Below, one piece after another: positions 35,747 to 47,863 of a stretch of DNA of 64,000 nucleotides. The stretch is taken from contig JAGFNQ010000863.1 of the NCBI GenBank assembly GCA_024364735.1, positions 843,183 through 907,182 on the forward strand. The letters are read 5' to 3'. Source of the stretch: Boesenbergia rotunda. Taxonomy: Eukaryota > Streptophyta > Magnoliopsida > Zingiberales > Zingiberaceae. Positions within the stretch are counted from its first letter, which is position 1, and each line of letters starts with the position of its first letter. The translations under genes and the position numbers were made by a program. Under the pieces are notes generated by a model that ran no database searches, was not told where the DNA came from, and saw nothing but the letters and a program-made list of their open reading frames with translations.

Positions 35747-36288
35747 TTACATCAACTTCATCCCCATCATCACAATTCGACTACATATAACTACAACAAT
35801 AGCAATTCTAAATTTCCTGTTCAACGAACATATTTCATCTCTCAACTGCATAGTTACATGATTATTATTTTTATTATCCAGAAAATTATTGTATTCAATT
35901 GTACCTTCGTAACTAGTACATTTCTTCAATTCACTAATTTCCAACTTTAATTTTTTGTTATTCCTCTTCAACTCATTAATAATTGTCTTACTTCTCTCTG
36001 GCGGTTTTGGATCATGCCATAAGAAGAAGCCACATCCCCTTTCCTGATTTTCAAATCAACTTAATCAAAACTCACTAATTAAAAAACTCATAACACCGTG
36101 TCGTTATAACAAAAACTTACTCTAAATTTTGGACATGAACAAAATCGCCTTCCTGGATTTGATTCCGTCCATGATATCTGAATAGTAACTCATAATCCAC
36201 AATAACAAAATATGTGAGGAGCTTCACATTGCTCTTCGTTCATGCGTCATTGAGTGAAAGATGATGCTGATGAAGAACTACCTGCCAT
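35747..36288 (-). pseudogene. GRF-type zinc-finger, coiled-coil, C-terminal membrane-segment protein, disrupted
   Basis: The minus strand from 36288 begins MAGSSSSASSFTQ then a stop, then MNEEQCEAPHIFCYCGL and a second stop. It continues ISWTESNPGRRFCSCPKF, a probable intron, then RGCGFFLWHDPKPPE. This is the C-x-C...C...C pattern of GRF zinc fingers with the typical SWT-x-SNPGRRF and GCGFF-W blocks. A lysine-rich coiled coil (ELKRNNKKLKLEISELKK) follows, then a hydrophobic C-terminal segment (IAIVVVICSRIVMMG). It points inward from the right TIR, convergent with the transposase. Function in the element is unknown. Two nonsense codons show this copy is dead or mis-called. Confidence 0.65.
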
Positions 36289-36581
36289 GAATTTTCTTTC
36301 CTTATACCTGAACAACATGATTTTGCGCAAAAGATATAAATTTGATTAAAGTATGGTCCTCTGGAAGCTCCGAGCAACGACATGCGAGAGGTCGCAGAGT
36401 GCTTTTGGTTCAAATTAAAGCTCAAAAAAGTATAAAAAATTGGCTTTAATGTTTTGCAGCAGAATGAATCATAATGCGATTACCTTAAAAAACGGATTTT
36501 TATGAATTCTTCTAGCCGGAAATCGGCGCATAGAGTCGAACTACAACCTTCGACTATTGAGAAGTCAGATATGCTCGTGGT

Positions 36582-37036
36582 TTTTCTTGATGAAGTCTTC
36601 GAATCGTTGAGGGAAATCGTGGGGACGATGGAGCCGGTGTGCGCGACAACTCAAATGAGGAAGGATTCGGTGGCCGTGGGAGGTCGCCGGAGAAAGAAAA
36701 ATCGGGGGAGGTCGCGGACCAGGGAGGTCGTCGGGGTCGATGGAGCCGCCATGCGCGAGGTCTTGAGTTGGGAGAGGTCCGCGGGAGTCTTGAGTCGGGA
36801 GAGGTCACAGCGCGAGGTCCAGAGTCGGGAGAGGTCGCAGCGCGTCGGGGACGATGGAGCGCGATGGAGGGGTTAGGGTTAGGGGTCGGCTATTTCTGCT
36901 TTCAGCGCGTGTTTGCTGCGTTCGGCTTTTCTTTTCTACTTCGCTGAGCGCACGTGTTTTTGCATGTGACAGTGCTTTTTATCGAGCTGGAGCGGACCAG
37001 GGAACTACGGTCCAGAGGATCCCATCCCGTATTTTT
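36582..37036 (-). repeat. Right terminal inverted repeat of the MULE
   Basis: Reverse complement of the left TIR with scattered differences. It includes TTTTTATCGAGCTGGAGCGG near 36977 and GGTCGCGGACCAGGGAGGTC near 36710. Internal GGTC(T/C)(T/C)GAGT(T/C)GGGAGAGGTC units are present in about three copies here and slightly fewer on the left. Confidence 0.8.
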
Positions 37037-38190
37037 GACCTCATCATACATGTTGTTTGTGTACTTACGTGAACTTCCTCCATATTCGTGGAGTTGGCTC
37101 TAAAGGATCATTAAGGTAGTGGATCTATCCTTTTTTTTTTGTTAGAGAGCGATTAATTTGACTAGTTGAACAAACTAATGGTTGAACTCTAACTCAGTTG
37201 ATCTAGTTCAGTTGATCTAGTTCTTCCAATTGAGAGCCAATTATTCTAACCAATTATACTATAATTAGGATTAGTGATGTTTTTATGGGTTACTTAGTTA
37301 TTTAATAATTCATTAATAATCAATAGTTTGTTATAATATAATATTATTCTTAACAATTAGAAGAAATTAATAGAGCAAATATTTTTTTTTTCAATTTTGT
37401 AATAATTCGTTCATAATTTTGATCGGGATAAAGGATTTTTAATGGTTGAAATTATTTATTTTTTTTATCAATAATTATGATTTAATATTTATTATTTTTC
37501 AAATTCTATAAATAAATAATTCATTTTATTATTTCTATACCATCTATTTTGTTTTTATATTTTCATTCTGAAATTTCGATCGATTTTAATTTTCTAATTA
37601 TAAAAGAAAAAAGATGTTCATCATCTCACTTTCAAAGTAGCTAAGTAAATGGTCAAATCTCATGTCGATTATAATATTTAATTTATTGATAATAAACCTG
37701 AGCGATTCCACACCCGAGACATAAAATGCCAATACTTGTATGATTAGAGATATTCCTTTTAAATAGTTGATGGTGCTAGCTCTTTCTATTATTTTTTTTA
37801 TGAATATATAGTTTTTAAATATTTTTTTAAAATAATAATAATTTTAAATCGTAAGAATCGTAAATCAAATTGTGAATCGATAATTTTAAATCGTGAACCG
37901 AATTAACGTTAATGATAGAATCGTCGAATCCTAACCGTCGAATCCGAATTATCGAAACATCCCTTCCGAACCATCAATCCATTGAATTAATGAATCGAAT
38001 CTGAACCGTCGATTCCAGATCGCGATCGTTCTGCAGAACGATAAGCGACCCGAACCGATACAAACTCCTCTCCCGTTACCCACGGCGTTACGAGAACCAG
38101 ACGACGAGCAGATAGCGCAGCCCTCGGCCAGTGGGCAGGAGAGCGAGCGAGAGGAGAATCGGAGATCTCTCCCTCGTTGTCGTGCCTTGT
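37037..38190. other. Intergenic / promoter region of the PTB gene
   Basis: AT-rich spacer. From about 37845 to 38030 there is a dense run of GAATCG/CCGTCGA-type motifs (AATCGTAAATC, TCGAATCC, ACCGTCGA...) with no coding potential. AAACCCTAAG near 38199, in the leader, resembles a plant telo-box. No other gene is seen. Confidence 0.45.
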
Positions 38191-38288
38191 ACGATCTCAA
38201 ACCCTAAGAAGGAGTGTTCCAGGCGATTTTGGGTTTCTCTCGTCTTCGACGTCTGTTGTACGGCCCGGAAGGTTGTATTTGGCAAGGT

Positions 38289-41200
38289 ATGGCACCGGGG
38301 CAAGGAGGGGGGCTGCCGCAGCAGCAGTTTCGCTACACGCAGACGCCGTCGAAAGTGCTCCACCTTCGGAACCTGCCGTGGGAGTGCATGGAGGAGGAGA
38401 TCGTCGTCCTCTGCAAGCCGTTCGGAACGGTCGTCAATACCATGTGCAACGTCGGCGCCAACAAGAACCAGGCCTTCGTGGAATTTGTGCGTAATGAACC
38501 CTTCTCCCTGATTTGCTGTGCTGTTTTTTGCATTATGCCTAGTGTATTGTAAATAAAAATTAGTGAAGTCCTAAATTTTACGACCACCCAATCTTTGATT
38601 GGATTGTTTTCACGTCTGAACCTAAAATAATAATACGGGGCTCTGGAAATTTGTTGCCCACTTGATTTTCTGACGGATTGGAGTTAGAAAGATAACAGTT
38701 ATACAAAACACAAACTGGAAGAAAAGGATTTTTCCCCCTATCAACGAACTCTCGAATTATCAGGATTTCCCGTTTGATATTTACAGCAGCGTGAATCATA
38801 TCCCTCTGTTGTTTATTCTTTATACCCTAGTATACTAGAACTAAATTAACTTGTTAACATAGGTCGGGCTCTTTCCTTAAGTTCCGGCATCATTTAGCTT
38901 GACTCTCATTTTTACTCCCTTCTGCTAGTATGCATGTCCGTGTCGTATATGTACCAATCTACTAGATTGAAAGAATTTTCTATTGATTCAATGTTTAAAC
39001 TCTTTGATTATTGTGGTCAGACTTGAAAACATTTTCCTCTTTGTAGGCAGACCTTAACCAAGCAATTTCAATGGTTTCTTACTATGCTTCTTCATCTGAG
39101 CCAGCCCAAGTTCGTGGAAAACTGTTTATATCCAGTATTCTAACAGGCCAGAAATTACAAATAATAGGAGTACTGGAGAAGTTCCTGGCAATGTTTTGCT
39201 TGTCACTATTGAAGGTATTGAAGATGGTGATGTCAGCATAGATGTTATTCATCTGGTAAGCTGTTGGTAGAACTCTATGTTACAAAATACAAATAGAGCT
39301 GTTTAAAGACAATGTTCTTTCTATCAAATAATTGGTTTTTAGTTTATTGGACCTTTTTTTTTCAGGTAAAGAACGTGTAATAGAAACCTTGTTGCAAAAT
39401 AAGGTCCTCTCTCCAATTGTTGTTCTTATTAACTTACTGTGATGTCTAGCTTGCTCATGTTGACTATGTCAGCATTGTAAAAAATCTTCTCAGTAGGATT
39501 TAGGAGAATGATTAATTTGAATTGATAATCTTTTGATTCTAGTTTTCGACAATCTTAGTTTTGGATTTTCAAACTTGGGCCTTTCTCAGAATGCGGATAC
39601 TGTTGTATTTCTTTTCAAGCCATTTTTATGATTGAATTGCTTTTGTCCTTTATGCAAGTTTTTAAGGTAACTATTTTTCCTTGCATAACATTTTGCTTGA
39701 AAAGGTGTATCTGCACTCTTGTTTTGAGTTGCATCCGGGTGACTTCATCCATGTTTGAAAGGAAACTCAGTTATGGGTCTAAACTCTACATTTATAGTCT
39801 ATGTTAGATGAATTTCTTTATAAAAGTTGATAGTAAAATGTTCTGAAAATTGTTTCAGGTGTTCTCAGCCTTTGGCTTTGTGCATAAAATTGCAACCTTT
39901 GAAAAAGCTGCTGGCTTTCAGGTAAGACTTCATCACACGGTTCTTTGATTAAACTACAGGTTGTAACTTTCTTTTGACTGGACCTTCTACAGGCACTAAT
40001 TCAATACACAGATGCAGAGACTGCTGCTAGTGCAAGACACGCTTTGGATGGGAGAAGTATTCCGAGGTTGTAGATTTTTCCATGTTTTCACGTCAAAGGC
40101 ATGCTATTCTATTAGGTTTTTTTGAATTTATGCTAATTGACCTTGAATGTTCCAGGTACTTGCTCCCTGAACATATTCATCTTGCCATTTGCGTATTTCA
40201 TATTCGGCCCACACAGATTTAAGCATCAAATTCCAGTCTCATCGTAGCAGGTAAAAATTGCTTTGCAATCTGGTGCAAGTAGTTTATGATTGCATATGGT
40301 TTTAGTTCTAGTATCTTGATTCTGAATGCCATACCTTGTCCTCAGATTCATACAAGGCAATGTCTAGAGTGTGATTTTTCTTAGAATTTGCATCCTTGTC
40401 ACAGTCAGAACCTATCTCAAAATACAGTCTTTTTCCTTTTGCAAGTTATTGCATCATGGTTTCTGATATGTAACTTTTTCGGACAAACATTAGTCCGAGT
40501 AAAATTAGTTTTGGGGCAAAAATTCGTTGTTCAACTGTCAGTCAAAAAGTGGAAGTGATGGCTCATTAAATCCAACCTCCTTATTAGTTAGTGGTCTTGT
40601 TTTTGGAAAAATGGGTATTTTAGGCATGAGTCTATTTCCGAGTTTGTTTTGGTTGAGAGTTGAGAGACATTTTTAAAAATGACACTAATCCCTTGTAATC
40701 CCTTAGTCTTGGTGCTATATCATGCAGTGCACCCGATCTTATAATAAGATGGCTCTGGGTGTTTTTTTGGTTGTTGTGACTTCTAACATCTGTTTCACTC
40801 GTGTAATTTCAATTATTTTAATCACTATCATACTCGGTAAAAGGTGCTAGCAGTGAACCTGATCTTATAATAAAATGCCTTTGAGTTTTTTTTTATATGA
40901 TTGTTGTGTTAGAGTGACTAACACTATCTGATTCACTCGTGTAATTTCAATTATTTTAAGCACCATCATACTCAGGAAAAGATGCTTGCACTCTAGTCAA
41001 AATGTGTACTGGTATTTAACTTGTCAATGCAAAGCTCTTTCTTTCTTAGGTTTTCCAATTGGGTTTTAGGGTTTTGACATCTTCACACTAACTGGTGATA
41101 ATATCTCAGTTGCTGTTACAAAACTGCCACATTCTATAATATTGTCGCCTGTCTAGGCAAATTTTTTCTCAAGTTCATATTGATGTTAGCTTTTACACAA

Positions 41201-42739
41201 GTTGTTTGCAATCTAAGTTTTTGTACAAACTTATAATGATCTTTTTAAACAGGGATTACACAAATCCTTATCTTCCTGTGAACCCTTCTGCTATAGAGGG
41301 AGGTATACTGGTAATTTTTGCATAACTCATCTCTGCCACTGTACCTTTTTCCCGTGTTCTTCAATGTTCTTATGAGAAGTTATTCACAGCCTCTGTCAGG
41401 TCCTGAAGTAAAGAAACAGGATCCTGAGAGTAACGTCCTGGTAGCTACTATAGAGAACATGCAATATGCTGTGACAGTTGATGTTCTTCATACGGTAAAG
41501 ATATTATTTCTACTTTGGAAGTTTTTAGTATGTTAATATTTTAGCCAAAGCATGACCACTAAGTTGATGTTCTTACAGGTATTTTCTGCCTTTGGCACTG
41601 TACAGAAAATTTTAATTTTTGAGAAAAATGGTGGTGTGCAGGCCTTGATACAGTATCCAGGTAAAATTTTCTAATCAGATACAGTATCCTGGCAAAATTT
41701 TCAAATGAATTATATGGTGTATTTTTTCTGCCTGGTGCTTCATTCTGATAGAGTATCCTGGTAATTTTTCTGTTCATCTATGAGTTAGCTCATTTTCCCA
41801 GCACCATCTGCTTGCCAATGCTTGTACCTATTCAGTAATTATTCATTTGCACCTGCATGTGCTGGTAGGAAATTGTTTCTCAGCAGAAGATTTTAATCAT
41901 TACTAGTTTCTGCATTAAGCACAAATTTTCACTGTGTTAAATAAAATAAAATATTTATTTAAACCAATTTTTTTAGTAAGCACATCAGTATGAATGGATC
42001 ATTTTGTCCATGATTTTATGTTAATGCATAACCTGTATCTTAAGTTGTCAATTTGTCGTTCTTCTGTTTTATCAGATATTACCACTGCTTCAGTTGCCAA
42101 AGCTGCTTTGGAGGGACACTGCATCTATGATGGTGGTTATTGTAGACTCCATTTGACATTCTCTCATCATACCGATCTCAGTGTTAAGGTATAGATTAAT
42201 TCTTTGGGTTAAATGGAGTAACATAATTCTTGGTTTAAAAATTTTTGATTTCGTATCTGTTGATGTTGTATTCACCGATTACCTGTAATATGATATTTTC
42301 TTCTTCCATATGCAATGAAGCTGTCTTCGTTGTTGATTCTATGTTTGCATGCTGTTTCTTATGCAGGTGCACAATGATAAAGGAAGAGATTACACTGTTC
42401 AAGACTCTAGTATACCAACAATGCCCCAGGCTCCATTTTGCCGCATCCACTGGTTGGCACACATATCCACAGTCTTCGTCCACATATATTGGCAATGATT
42501 ATCCTGTCTCAGGACAAGCAACGGAACTGGGTCAGATGCCTACATGGACCATTGGCACCTCAGGTGGAAGTTTGGTGTCAACCTCCGCAAATCCTGTTTC
42601 TTATTACCCTACTTCTAGCACCTCTGCCACTCCTACTTGGGCGTTTCAAGCTTCACAAAGTTCATCTCAATTTGGACAACTGGCAAATGCACAGCCTCCT
42701 GCTGCACCTCAAACTCAGTCTCCCTATTTTGCCCATTAG
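38289..42739 (+). CDS. PTB: Polypyrimidine tract-binding protein homologue (PTB1/2 type), frame interrupted
   Basis: An RNA-binding splicing regulator with three RRMs. Ten exons follow plant PTB structure: 38289-38486, 39047-39255, 39859-39921, 39993-40066, 40156-40250, 41253-41310, 41390-41494, 41579-41660, 42076-42188, 42367-42739. Motifs: SKVLHLRNLPWECMEEEI and NKNQAFVEF (RRM1), DLNQAISMVSYYASSSEPA, NVLLVTIEG and HLVFSAFGFVHKI (RRM2), DGRSIPRYLLPE, DYTNPYLPVNPSAIEGG, SNVLVATIENMQYAVTVDV and QALIQYP (RRM3), GHCIYDGGYCRLHLTFSHHT. The C-terminus is Ser/Pro/Gln-rich and ends SPYFAH. Single-base losses are inferred at about 39117-39122, 40175-40182, 42433-42440 and 42460-42466. One added base at each restores all exon phases, so either these are consensus errors or the copy is a recent non-processed pseudogene. 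Confidence 0.88.
40733..40985. repeat. Two-copy tandem duplication, period ~125 bp, in a PTB intron
   Basis: GATCTTATAATAA(G/A)ATG recurs about 125 bp apart. Each copy is followed by a poly-T stretch and CACTCGTGTAATTTCAATTA. The copies are moderately diverged. Confidence 0.75.
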
Positions 42740-43788
42740 GCTGCTTATTCTCACATGCTTTAGGTCAGTTACATCAAATGACTGTTGTATGAATTTATCC
42801 ACCAATATGCCATAGCAATAGTAAATTGCTGTCTGTGTTCCTGATCAAGGCTGGCGATGCTTTGAACCAGTTGCGTCTTGTATTCTTATCGATATAATTT
42901 GCATCTGGTTCTTATTATGCCAATTCTTTTCTGTTCACATGATGTTTCTTTCTATTCTTTTCTATCAAATCCACACTATTTTATGCTTTCCCTTTGTATT
43001 ATAGCTCAGGTGAGTTGTTAATCTCTTATTGTGAGATTCTTTAGTAGCTGTTTCTTATGACCTTTGCAATATTATGCAGATCTTCGGCTGCCTCTTACAA
43101 ATTGGATGAAACCTTTTTATGTCCTTGAAAAGTTTGATGCTATCAAACTAAATTATTTGCTCAGATCTACTAAGCTCTCCAGCTGATATGCTGTATTTCA
43201 TTACTATTCCCCACATCAGTTTTAATGAGCAATAACCAGAACATGACTTGCAGAGGCATCAGGAATCTGATGAAGTTACGTCTAGATATTTCAATTCTCT
43301 CATATCCAAGGTCTGGAACTTATAATTGTAGAAACTTGATCTGGTATTGTATCAATTCTGCATCTGGATTTTCTTGTTTGATCTGGCAAGGAAAAAAAAC
43401 AATCATGCAAAAGATAATTTCCATTTTCGTCTAATTGCTGTATGGGAAATGTGCTAAATCTGAGAATTCTTTGTCCTATCAATAAGATGTTCTAATAGTT
43501 TTAAAAAAACAAATCCTTTAATTTGAGATTTAGCCTTTCGTGTCTCCTTACTGTTTAACCTGTTGCTTCTTATTCCTGAAACTGAAGTTCATTTTTTTTG
43601 TTTGATAAAAATATTTACATTGAAGGGAAAAAAACCTCAGTTATTGTTATTGTATTTATGAAATAATCATTTTGAAGTAATTGAAGCCAGGACGCCCGCT
43701 CACTGATCTCATTCCATTTACAACAAGCCTCAGCGCAAGTGTCTGTTGCTGTAAGATCCTACCTCTGCCACTTCTATAGTTCATGCTC
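42740..43788. other. Convergent 3' regions of PTB and starch synthase
   Basis: AT-rich DNA with no supported gene. The two neighbouring genes end toward each other here. Confidence 0.5.
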
Positions 43789-46700
43789 TCACCACTGGTA
43801 CTTGGCCGCAATTAGGACCTCCTCGTAGCTCTTTGCCGCGTCGTCCCAGCTCAGGTCCTGCGCCATTCCCCGCTTCTGAAGCCCCTCCCAGCTCTCCTTG
43901 TAATTCCAGTAGGTGTTGAGGCAGTTGCCCAGGGCATGGATCAGCTTGCCCGGCTCTGCCCGATCGAATGTCCACCCGTACCCGGTCTCACTGAAAGGAT
44001 CAAATGGGATCACCGTGTCTCGCAGCCCACCGACGGCGTGCACCACCGGTACCATGCCATACTTCATGGCATATAGCTGGTTCAGCCCGCAGGGCTCAAA
44101 CCTTGACGGCATCAGAAGGATGTCGGCGCCGGCGGTTATCCGATGAGCTGTCTTCACAGAGAACCCAACCCATCCTCTGACCTTGTCATGGTTCTCTCTC
44201 TCAGCCTTCCTCAGCATTTCCTCAAGGTCCGGCCGCCCAGTGCCCAGCATCACCAGCTGTGCGTCCTGGCCGACGATCCATGGCATGGCCTCCGCGATGA
44301 GGTCGACGCCCTTTTGGGTGTCCAGTCTCCCAATGAAGCCAATGAGAGGAACACTTTCCCGGACCGGCAGGCCGAGCTCCCTTTGCAGCGCGGCCTTGCA
44401 TTGTGCTTTGCCTGTTTGTAGAGTCTCCAGAGAGTAATTGGTGTAGCCATCAGATTGCAGGTGCACATCCAGCTCAGGGTTCCATTCCTTTGTGTCGATG
44501 CCGTTAACGATGCCTCGGAACTTCCAGTCGTTCTCGCGTATAATGCTGTGGAGTCCCCAACCACCTTCAGAAGTTTTCACCTCCTGAGCATAACCATGGC
44601 TGACAGTGACCACTCGGTCAGCGGTCTTCAAGCCGGCAGCGAAGATGTTGAAGTGGTCACCTCCAATCGGATCATACAGCTTGAAGAGATCGAAGTAGTC
44701 TTCCGGTAAATCAACATGGTAGAAGTCCTCCAAGGGGCCGCGACCCTGGCAGATGAGGATCATCAGTTCAAAGTTAAGCTCGCCGGAATCGGAGTTACTG
44801 AAAACCATACTACACATGAAGATCTCACAAGCAAATGGAAGTTTCAACGAGTGTAACTCAATCTTTGTAGGTTCCTCAAAGAAGACTAGTAACAAACTTG
44901 AGGAGCTAACCTGGTGAGCCATGTTGTGGATCACCAGAACCGATCTCGCATACTTCATCAAGCCGTTGTCGCGATAATAAGCCTTCAGATAAACTGGCAA
45001 GAGTGCAGTGTGCCAGTCATTTGCAATGAATGCCAAGTTTCCATCTCCATAGCACACACCGCCACAGGGAACATACCAAGGGGCCTGAAAATCATGGCAT
45101 TAGTTTTTTGATTGTCACAACAAAAAATAAAGGAAGATTTTCATGAATGCGAGTTCAAGGACCCAATCGAAAGTGATATAACAGATCGACTACATTAACA
45201 TTGAGCATTGATTTCAAAATCCTAATGAAAATTTCTTATGCAGTAACTTCAAGAAGGCGGCAAGAATAGGAAGAACACCTCTGCTGCAGCTTTACAGAAC
45301 AAAACCATCCGTTTCAAACTATCCTGCAACGATCATCACAATGTCAAATCGTTACTTAAAAAACATGTATAGTATAAGATATGTTTTTCTATGCATAGGA
45401 TTAAAGTAGAGATTGAGTTTACCACTCGGTTTCCGCCATAAATGTTGTTCTCGCAGTGTCTGAAAACTGGACAATCAATGAACACAAAGTCCACACCATC
45501 AATGTAAGCATGAAAGTAAGCTACTTCGAAATCCTTCATTCAAAAAAAAAGTTCAAGACATGTATAAAAGCAAGGAGATATAAGACAACAACTATCTTCG
45601 TACCTCTCCAGCAACCGTGTAACGTCTGCGAACACCGAGATCTTTCGGTTCAGCATAGTTTCCATACCTCGGCGCGACAACCTGGCCAAAGCTCCATATT
45701 TGATTCCACATTCATAGAATTGGAGTAGAACAGTTAAGAACAAGTACCATAACTCGATGTCCTCTCCTGGCCAAAGCTTTTGGCAGAGCCCCGACAACAT
45801 CTCCCGAGCCCTCCTGTTGATGTTAGAAGGTTAATGTCAGTATAGTTCAACGATCGAAGAAACACTAGAAAACTATATATCCTCTTGTCACTAGACAGTA
45901 GACATCAGCTTAAACTCGAAACAGTAATCTCGCAACACTAGATAACTGAATTGGTCGATATTTGCATGATCAGATCTACCAGTTTTGGACCAAGGAGCAC
46001 ATTCCGCGGCCACCACTATCACGTTCATGACGTTCACCCCGGCCAGAGGAGGGGCATCGATAACCTCTTCCCTCGCATCGACACTATCAGGAGTCTCATC
46101 TCGAGAACTAAATTTATAGTCTACCGCGGGGAGTTTGGACTCAGACGGAGAAAGGGCCGTATCAAGACCACCAACATCTTGCACCTTTGGTTCCATTGTA
46201 GCACTGGAAGTAGCATTGCTATTGTATGAACTTAGATTTGAATCATAAGTTCTAACATCTTTAGTAGAATCGATATCGTTATCGGCTTCGGCAGCTGTGC
46301 TTTCGAACGACAAGACCTGGCTCCTCCTCCTCCTCAAAATCTGAACCGAGATGAGCAAGTCAAGCAAACTATGCAAGTACAATTTAGACTAGATTCTGAG
46401 ATGATCTAACCATTTCATAACACAAAGATCTAAACTACTTGAGGGAAGATCTTCAACAACTAATTAGCAAGCAAATTCCATCTAATTAGCCACGATCAAA
46501 GATGTCAGTTTCATCCTCTTTCTCTTGGATTTGATCCAAGGAATGTGTTATAGATGGATGTTAACTTCGAATCAAAGTTTATCCAAAGTTCAAGAAAGCA
46601 AGAACATGGTCATGGTTGTAGTGTAGCTGGAGAATACGAAGAGGGAGGAGGGAGAATCACCTTGTCGATCAATCTCTGCTGCATTGCCACTACCTTCTTG

Positions 46701-46981
46701 CCCTTTTCCACAGCAGCCGCAGTCTGAGCATCGCCGCCGGCATCAGCACCGGCCGCCTCTGACTCATTCGCCCCCTCGAAGGCGCCGCCTTTTCCGGTGG
46801 CCCGTTGACCGTCCCACCTCTTCTGCGCAACCCTCGCCGGAAACCTCACTCGGTTGTTACCCTCCCTGAAGAATCCCGCCGCCACAAGCTCCCGTCCGCC
46901 GCGAGTCGCCTTATTCCGACGCAAAATAGGGCATTTGCCGACGCCATCGAGGAGGAAAGGCTGCGAGCGGAAAGACGCCAT
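43789..46981 (-). CDS. SS2: Soluble starch synthase II, plastidial
   Basis: A GT5-family glycosyltransferase that elongates amylopectin chains from ADP-glucose in plastids. Eight minus-strand exons would give about 703 aa: 46981-46661, 46340-45980, 45813-45748, 45681-45604, 45533-45423, 45323-45279, 45084-44911, 44745-43789. The N-terminal ~210 residues are a variable, transit-peptide-like and acidic/Ser-rich extension containing KKVVAMQQRLIDK. The catalytic region starts PPLAGVNVMNVIVVAAECAP. Further blocks are VDFVFIDCPVFRH, LAFIANDWHTALLPVYLK, VSHGYAQEVKTSEGGWGLH, GIVNGIDTKEWNPELDVHL, VPLIGFIGRLDTQKGVD, ADILLMPSRFEPCGLNQLY and HAVGGLRDTV, ending in AAKYQW. The start was placed at MASFRSQP. 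One oddity: in exon 3 the KTGGLGD ADP-glucose-binding motif carries an extra G at 45803-45805 that breaks frame; all other phases agree. Intron 7 (44910-44746) is 165 bp and free of stops. Confidence 0.94.
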
Positions 46982-47430
46982 TTTGGAGGGCCAAAATCCG
47001 ATCTTTGGCAAGGAGTCCGCCACGGATGAGGATTTGAGGAGGAGAGGTATCGCAATCGGGGTTTATAATTTAGAAATTGTTTAGATTTTCTTCCAAAATT
47101 CCTCCAACGCCCACCAAACCAACACGAGGGAGGCGTGCGCATACCTGGCGGCGAGCAGTTGGAGGAGGAGGAGGAGGAAGAACGAATAGGAGCCAGAGGA
47201 ATACTCGTGGGCGGTGTGCCATTGTCGAAGATGGCGGCAAATCGCAGGGAGACACAGAGGAAGATGGTGGTGGGGTATCAGGATCGCAGAGATGTGGATC
47301 GAATTGTAGGGTTGCTGGCTGGGACCAAAAGGATCATCTCCATCTATTTTGGATGCATCCTGAATTTTTGCAAAACTTCCACATGATTGTTGGAAACTTT
47401 TTTAAATAAAGAACTTGAATTTAAATGAAG
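46982..47430. other. Upstream region of starch synthase II
   Basis: Likely promoter and 5' leader of the minus-strand gene. It includes a GGAGGAGGAGGAGGAGGAAG repeat near 47160. Open frames here look like composition artefacts. Confidence 0.4.
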
Positions 47431-47863
47431 GAATTGAATTTAATTCTCATATTTAGAATGAGTCAGTAGATAACAAATTAAATTAAATTTTTTGATTTAG
47501 AATTTATAAGAATTAAATTCAAATATTATATTTTTACCATTTTATCCTTCATCCAAAATAATGTTGAATGAGAAATAAGGACTATTTAGTAATTTTTATT
47601 TATCAGAGCAATTTCATTCACAAATCAAACATCTTTAGGTATGCTTTGTTTTGAAGAATTTGAAATTTTCAATTCTTTATCAATTGCTAACTAAAAATGT
47701 ATTCCAAACGGTGGAATTGAATTCTAATTCCTAAAGAAATTCAATTCCATCCCTTTCCAAACAGGGTGTCAGTAGATTTCTTGGGTTCATTCATTCCCCA
47801 CAATACAATTCTTTTTTAATTTATAAAAAAAATTCATCTATATATATATAGAGAGAGAGAAAT
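47431..47863. repeat. Possible MITE remnant (GAATTGAATTT-rich)
   Basis: AT-rich segment with inverted GGAATTGAATTTAATTC- and GAATTCTAATTCC-type blocks. It ends near 47767 in CCCTTTCCAAACAGGGTGTC, a common MITE-like end. Left terminus and target duplication are not clear. Confidence 0.3.

Larger units (their letters stand above)
29700..37036 (+). mobile_element. Mutator-like element (MULE), composite, ~7.3 kb
   Basis: Long terminal inverted repeats at about 29700-30116 and 36582-37036 match in reverse complement over roughly 400 bp. For example, GACTTCATCAAGAA at the inner left end faces TTCTTGATGAAGTC at the inner right end. Between them is a broken FAR1/MuDR-class transposase on the plus strand, and the remains of a GRF zinc-finger gene on the minus strand pointing inward from the right TIR. 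Also inside are a nested solo LTR, a SINE and a LOG gene fragment. Outer ends share GGGAT. The flanks TATTTTTAC (left, about 29685) and TATTTTTGAC (right) hint at the target duplication but place the exact ends ambiguously. The element is non-functional as written. Confidence 0.75.

Noticed and set aside
46610..47023. Starch synthase start at 47023 (VADSLPKIGFW...)
   Set aside because: That codon is GTG; the first ATG in frame is at 46981 and gives a plausible transit peptide.
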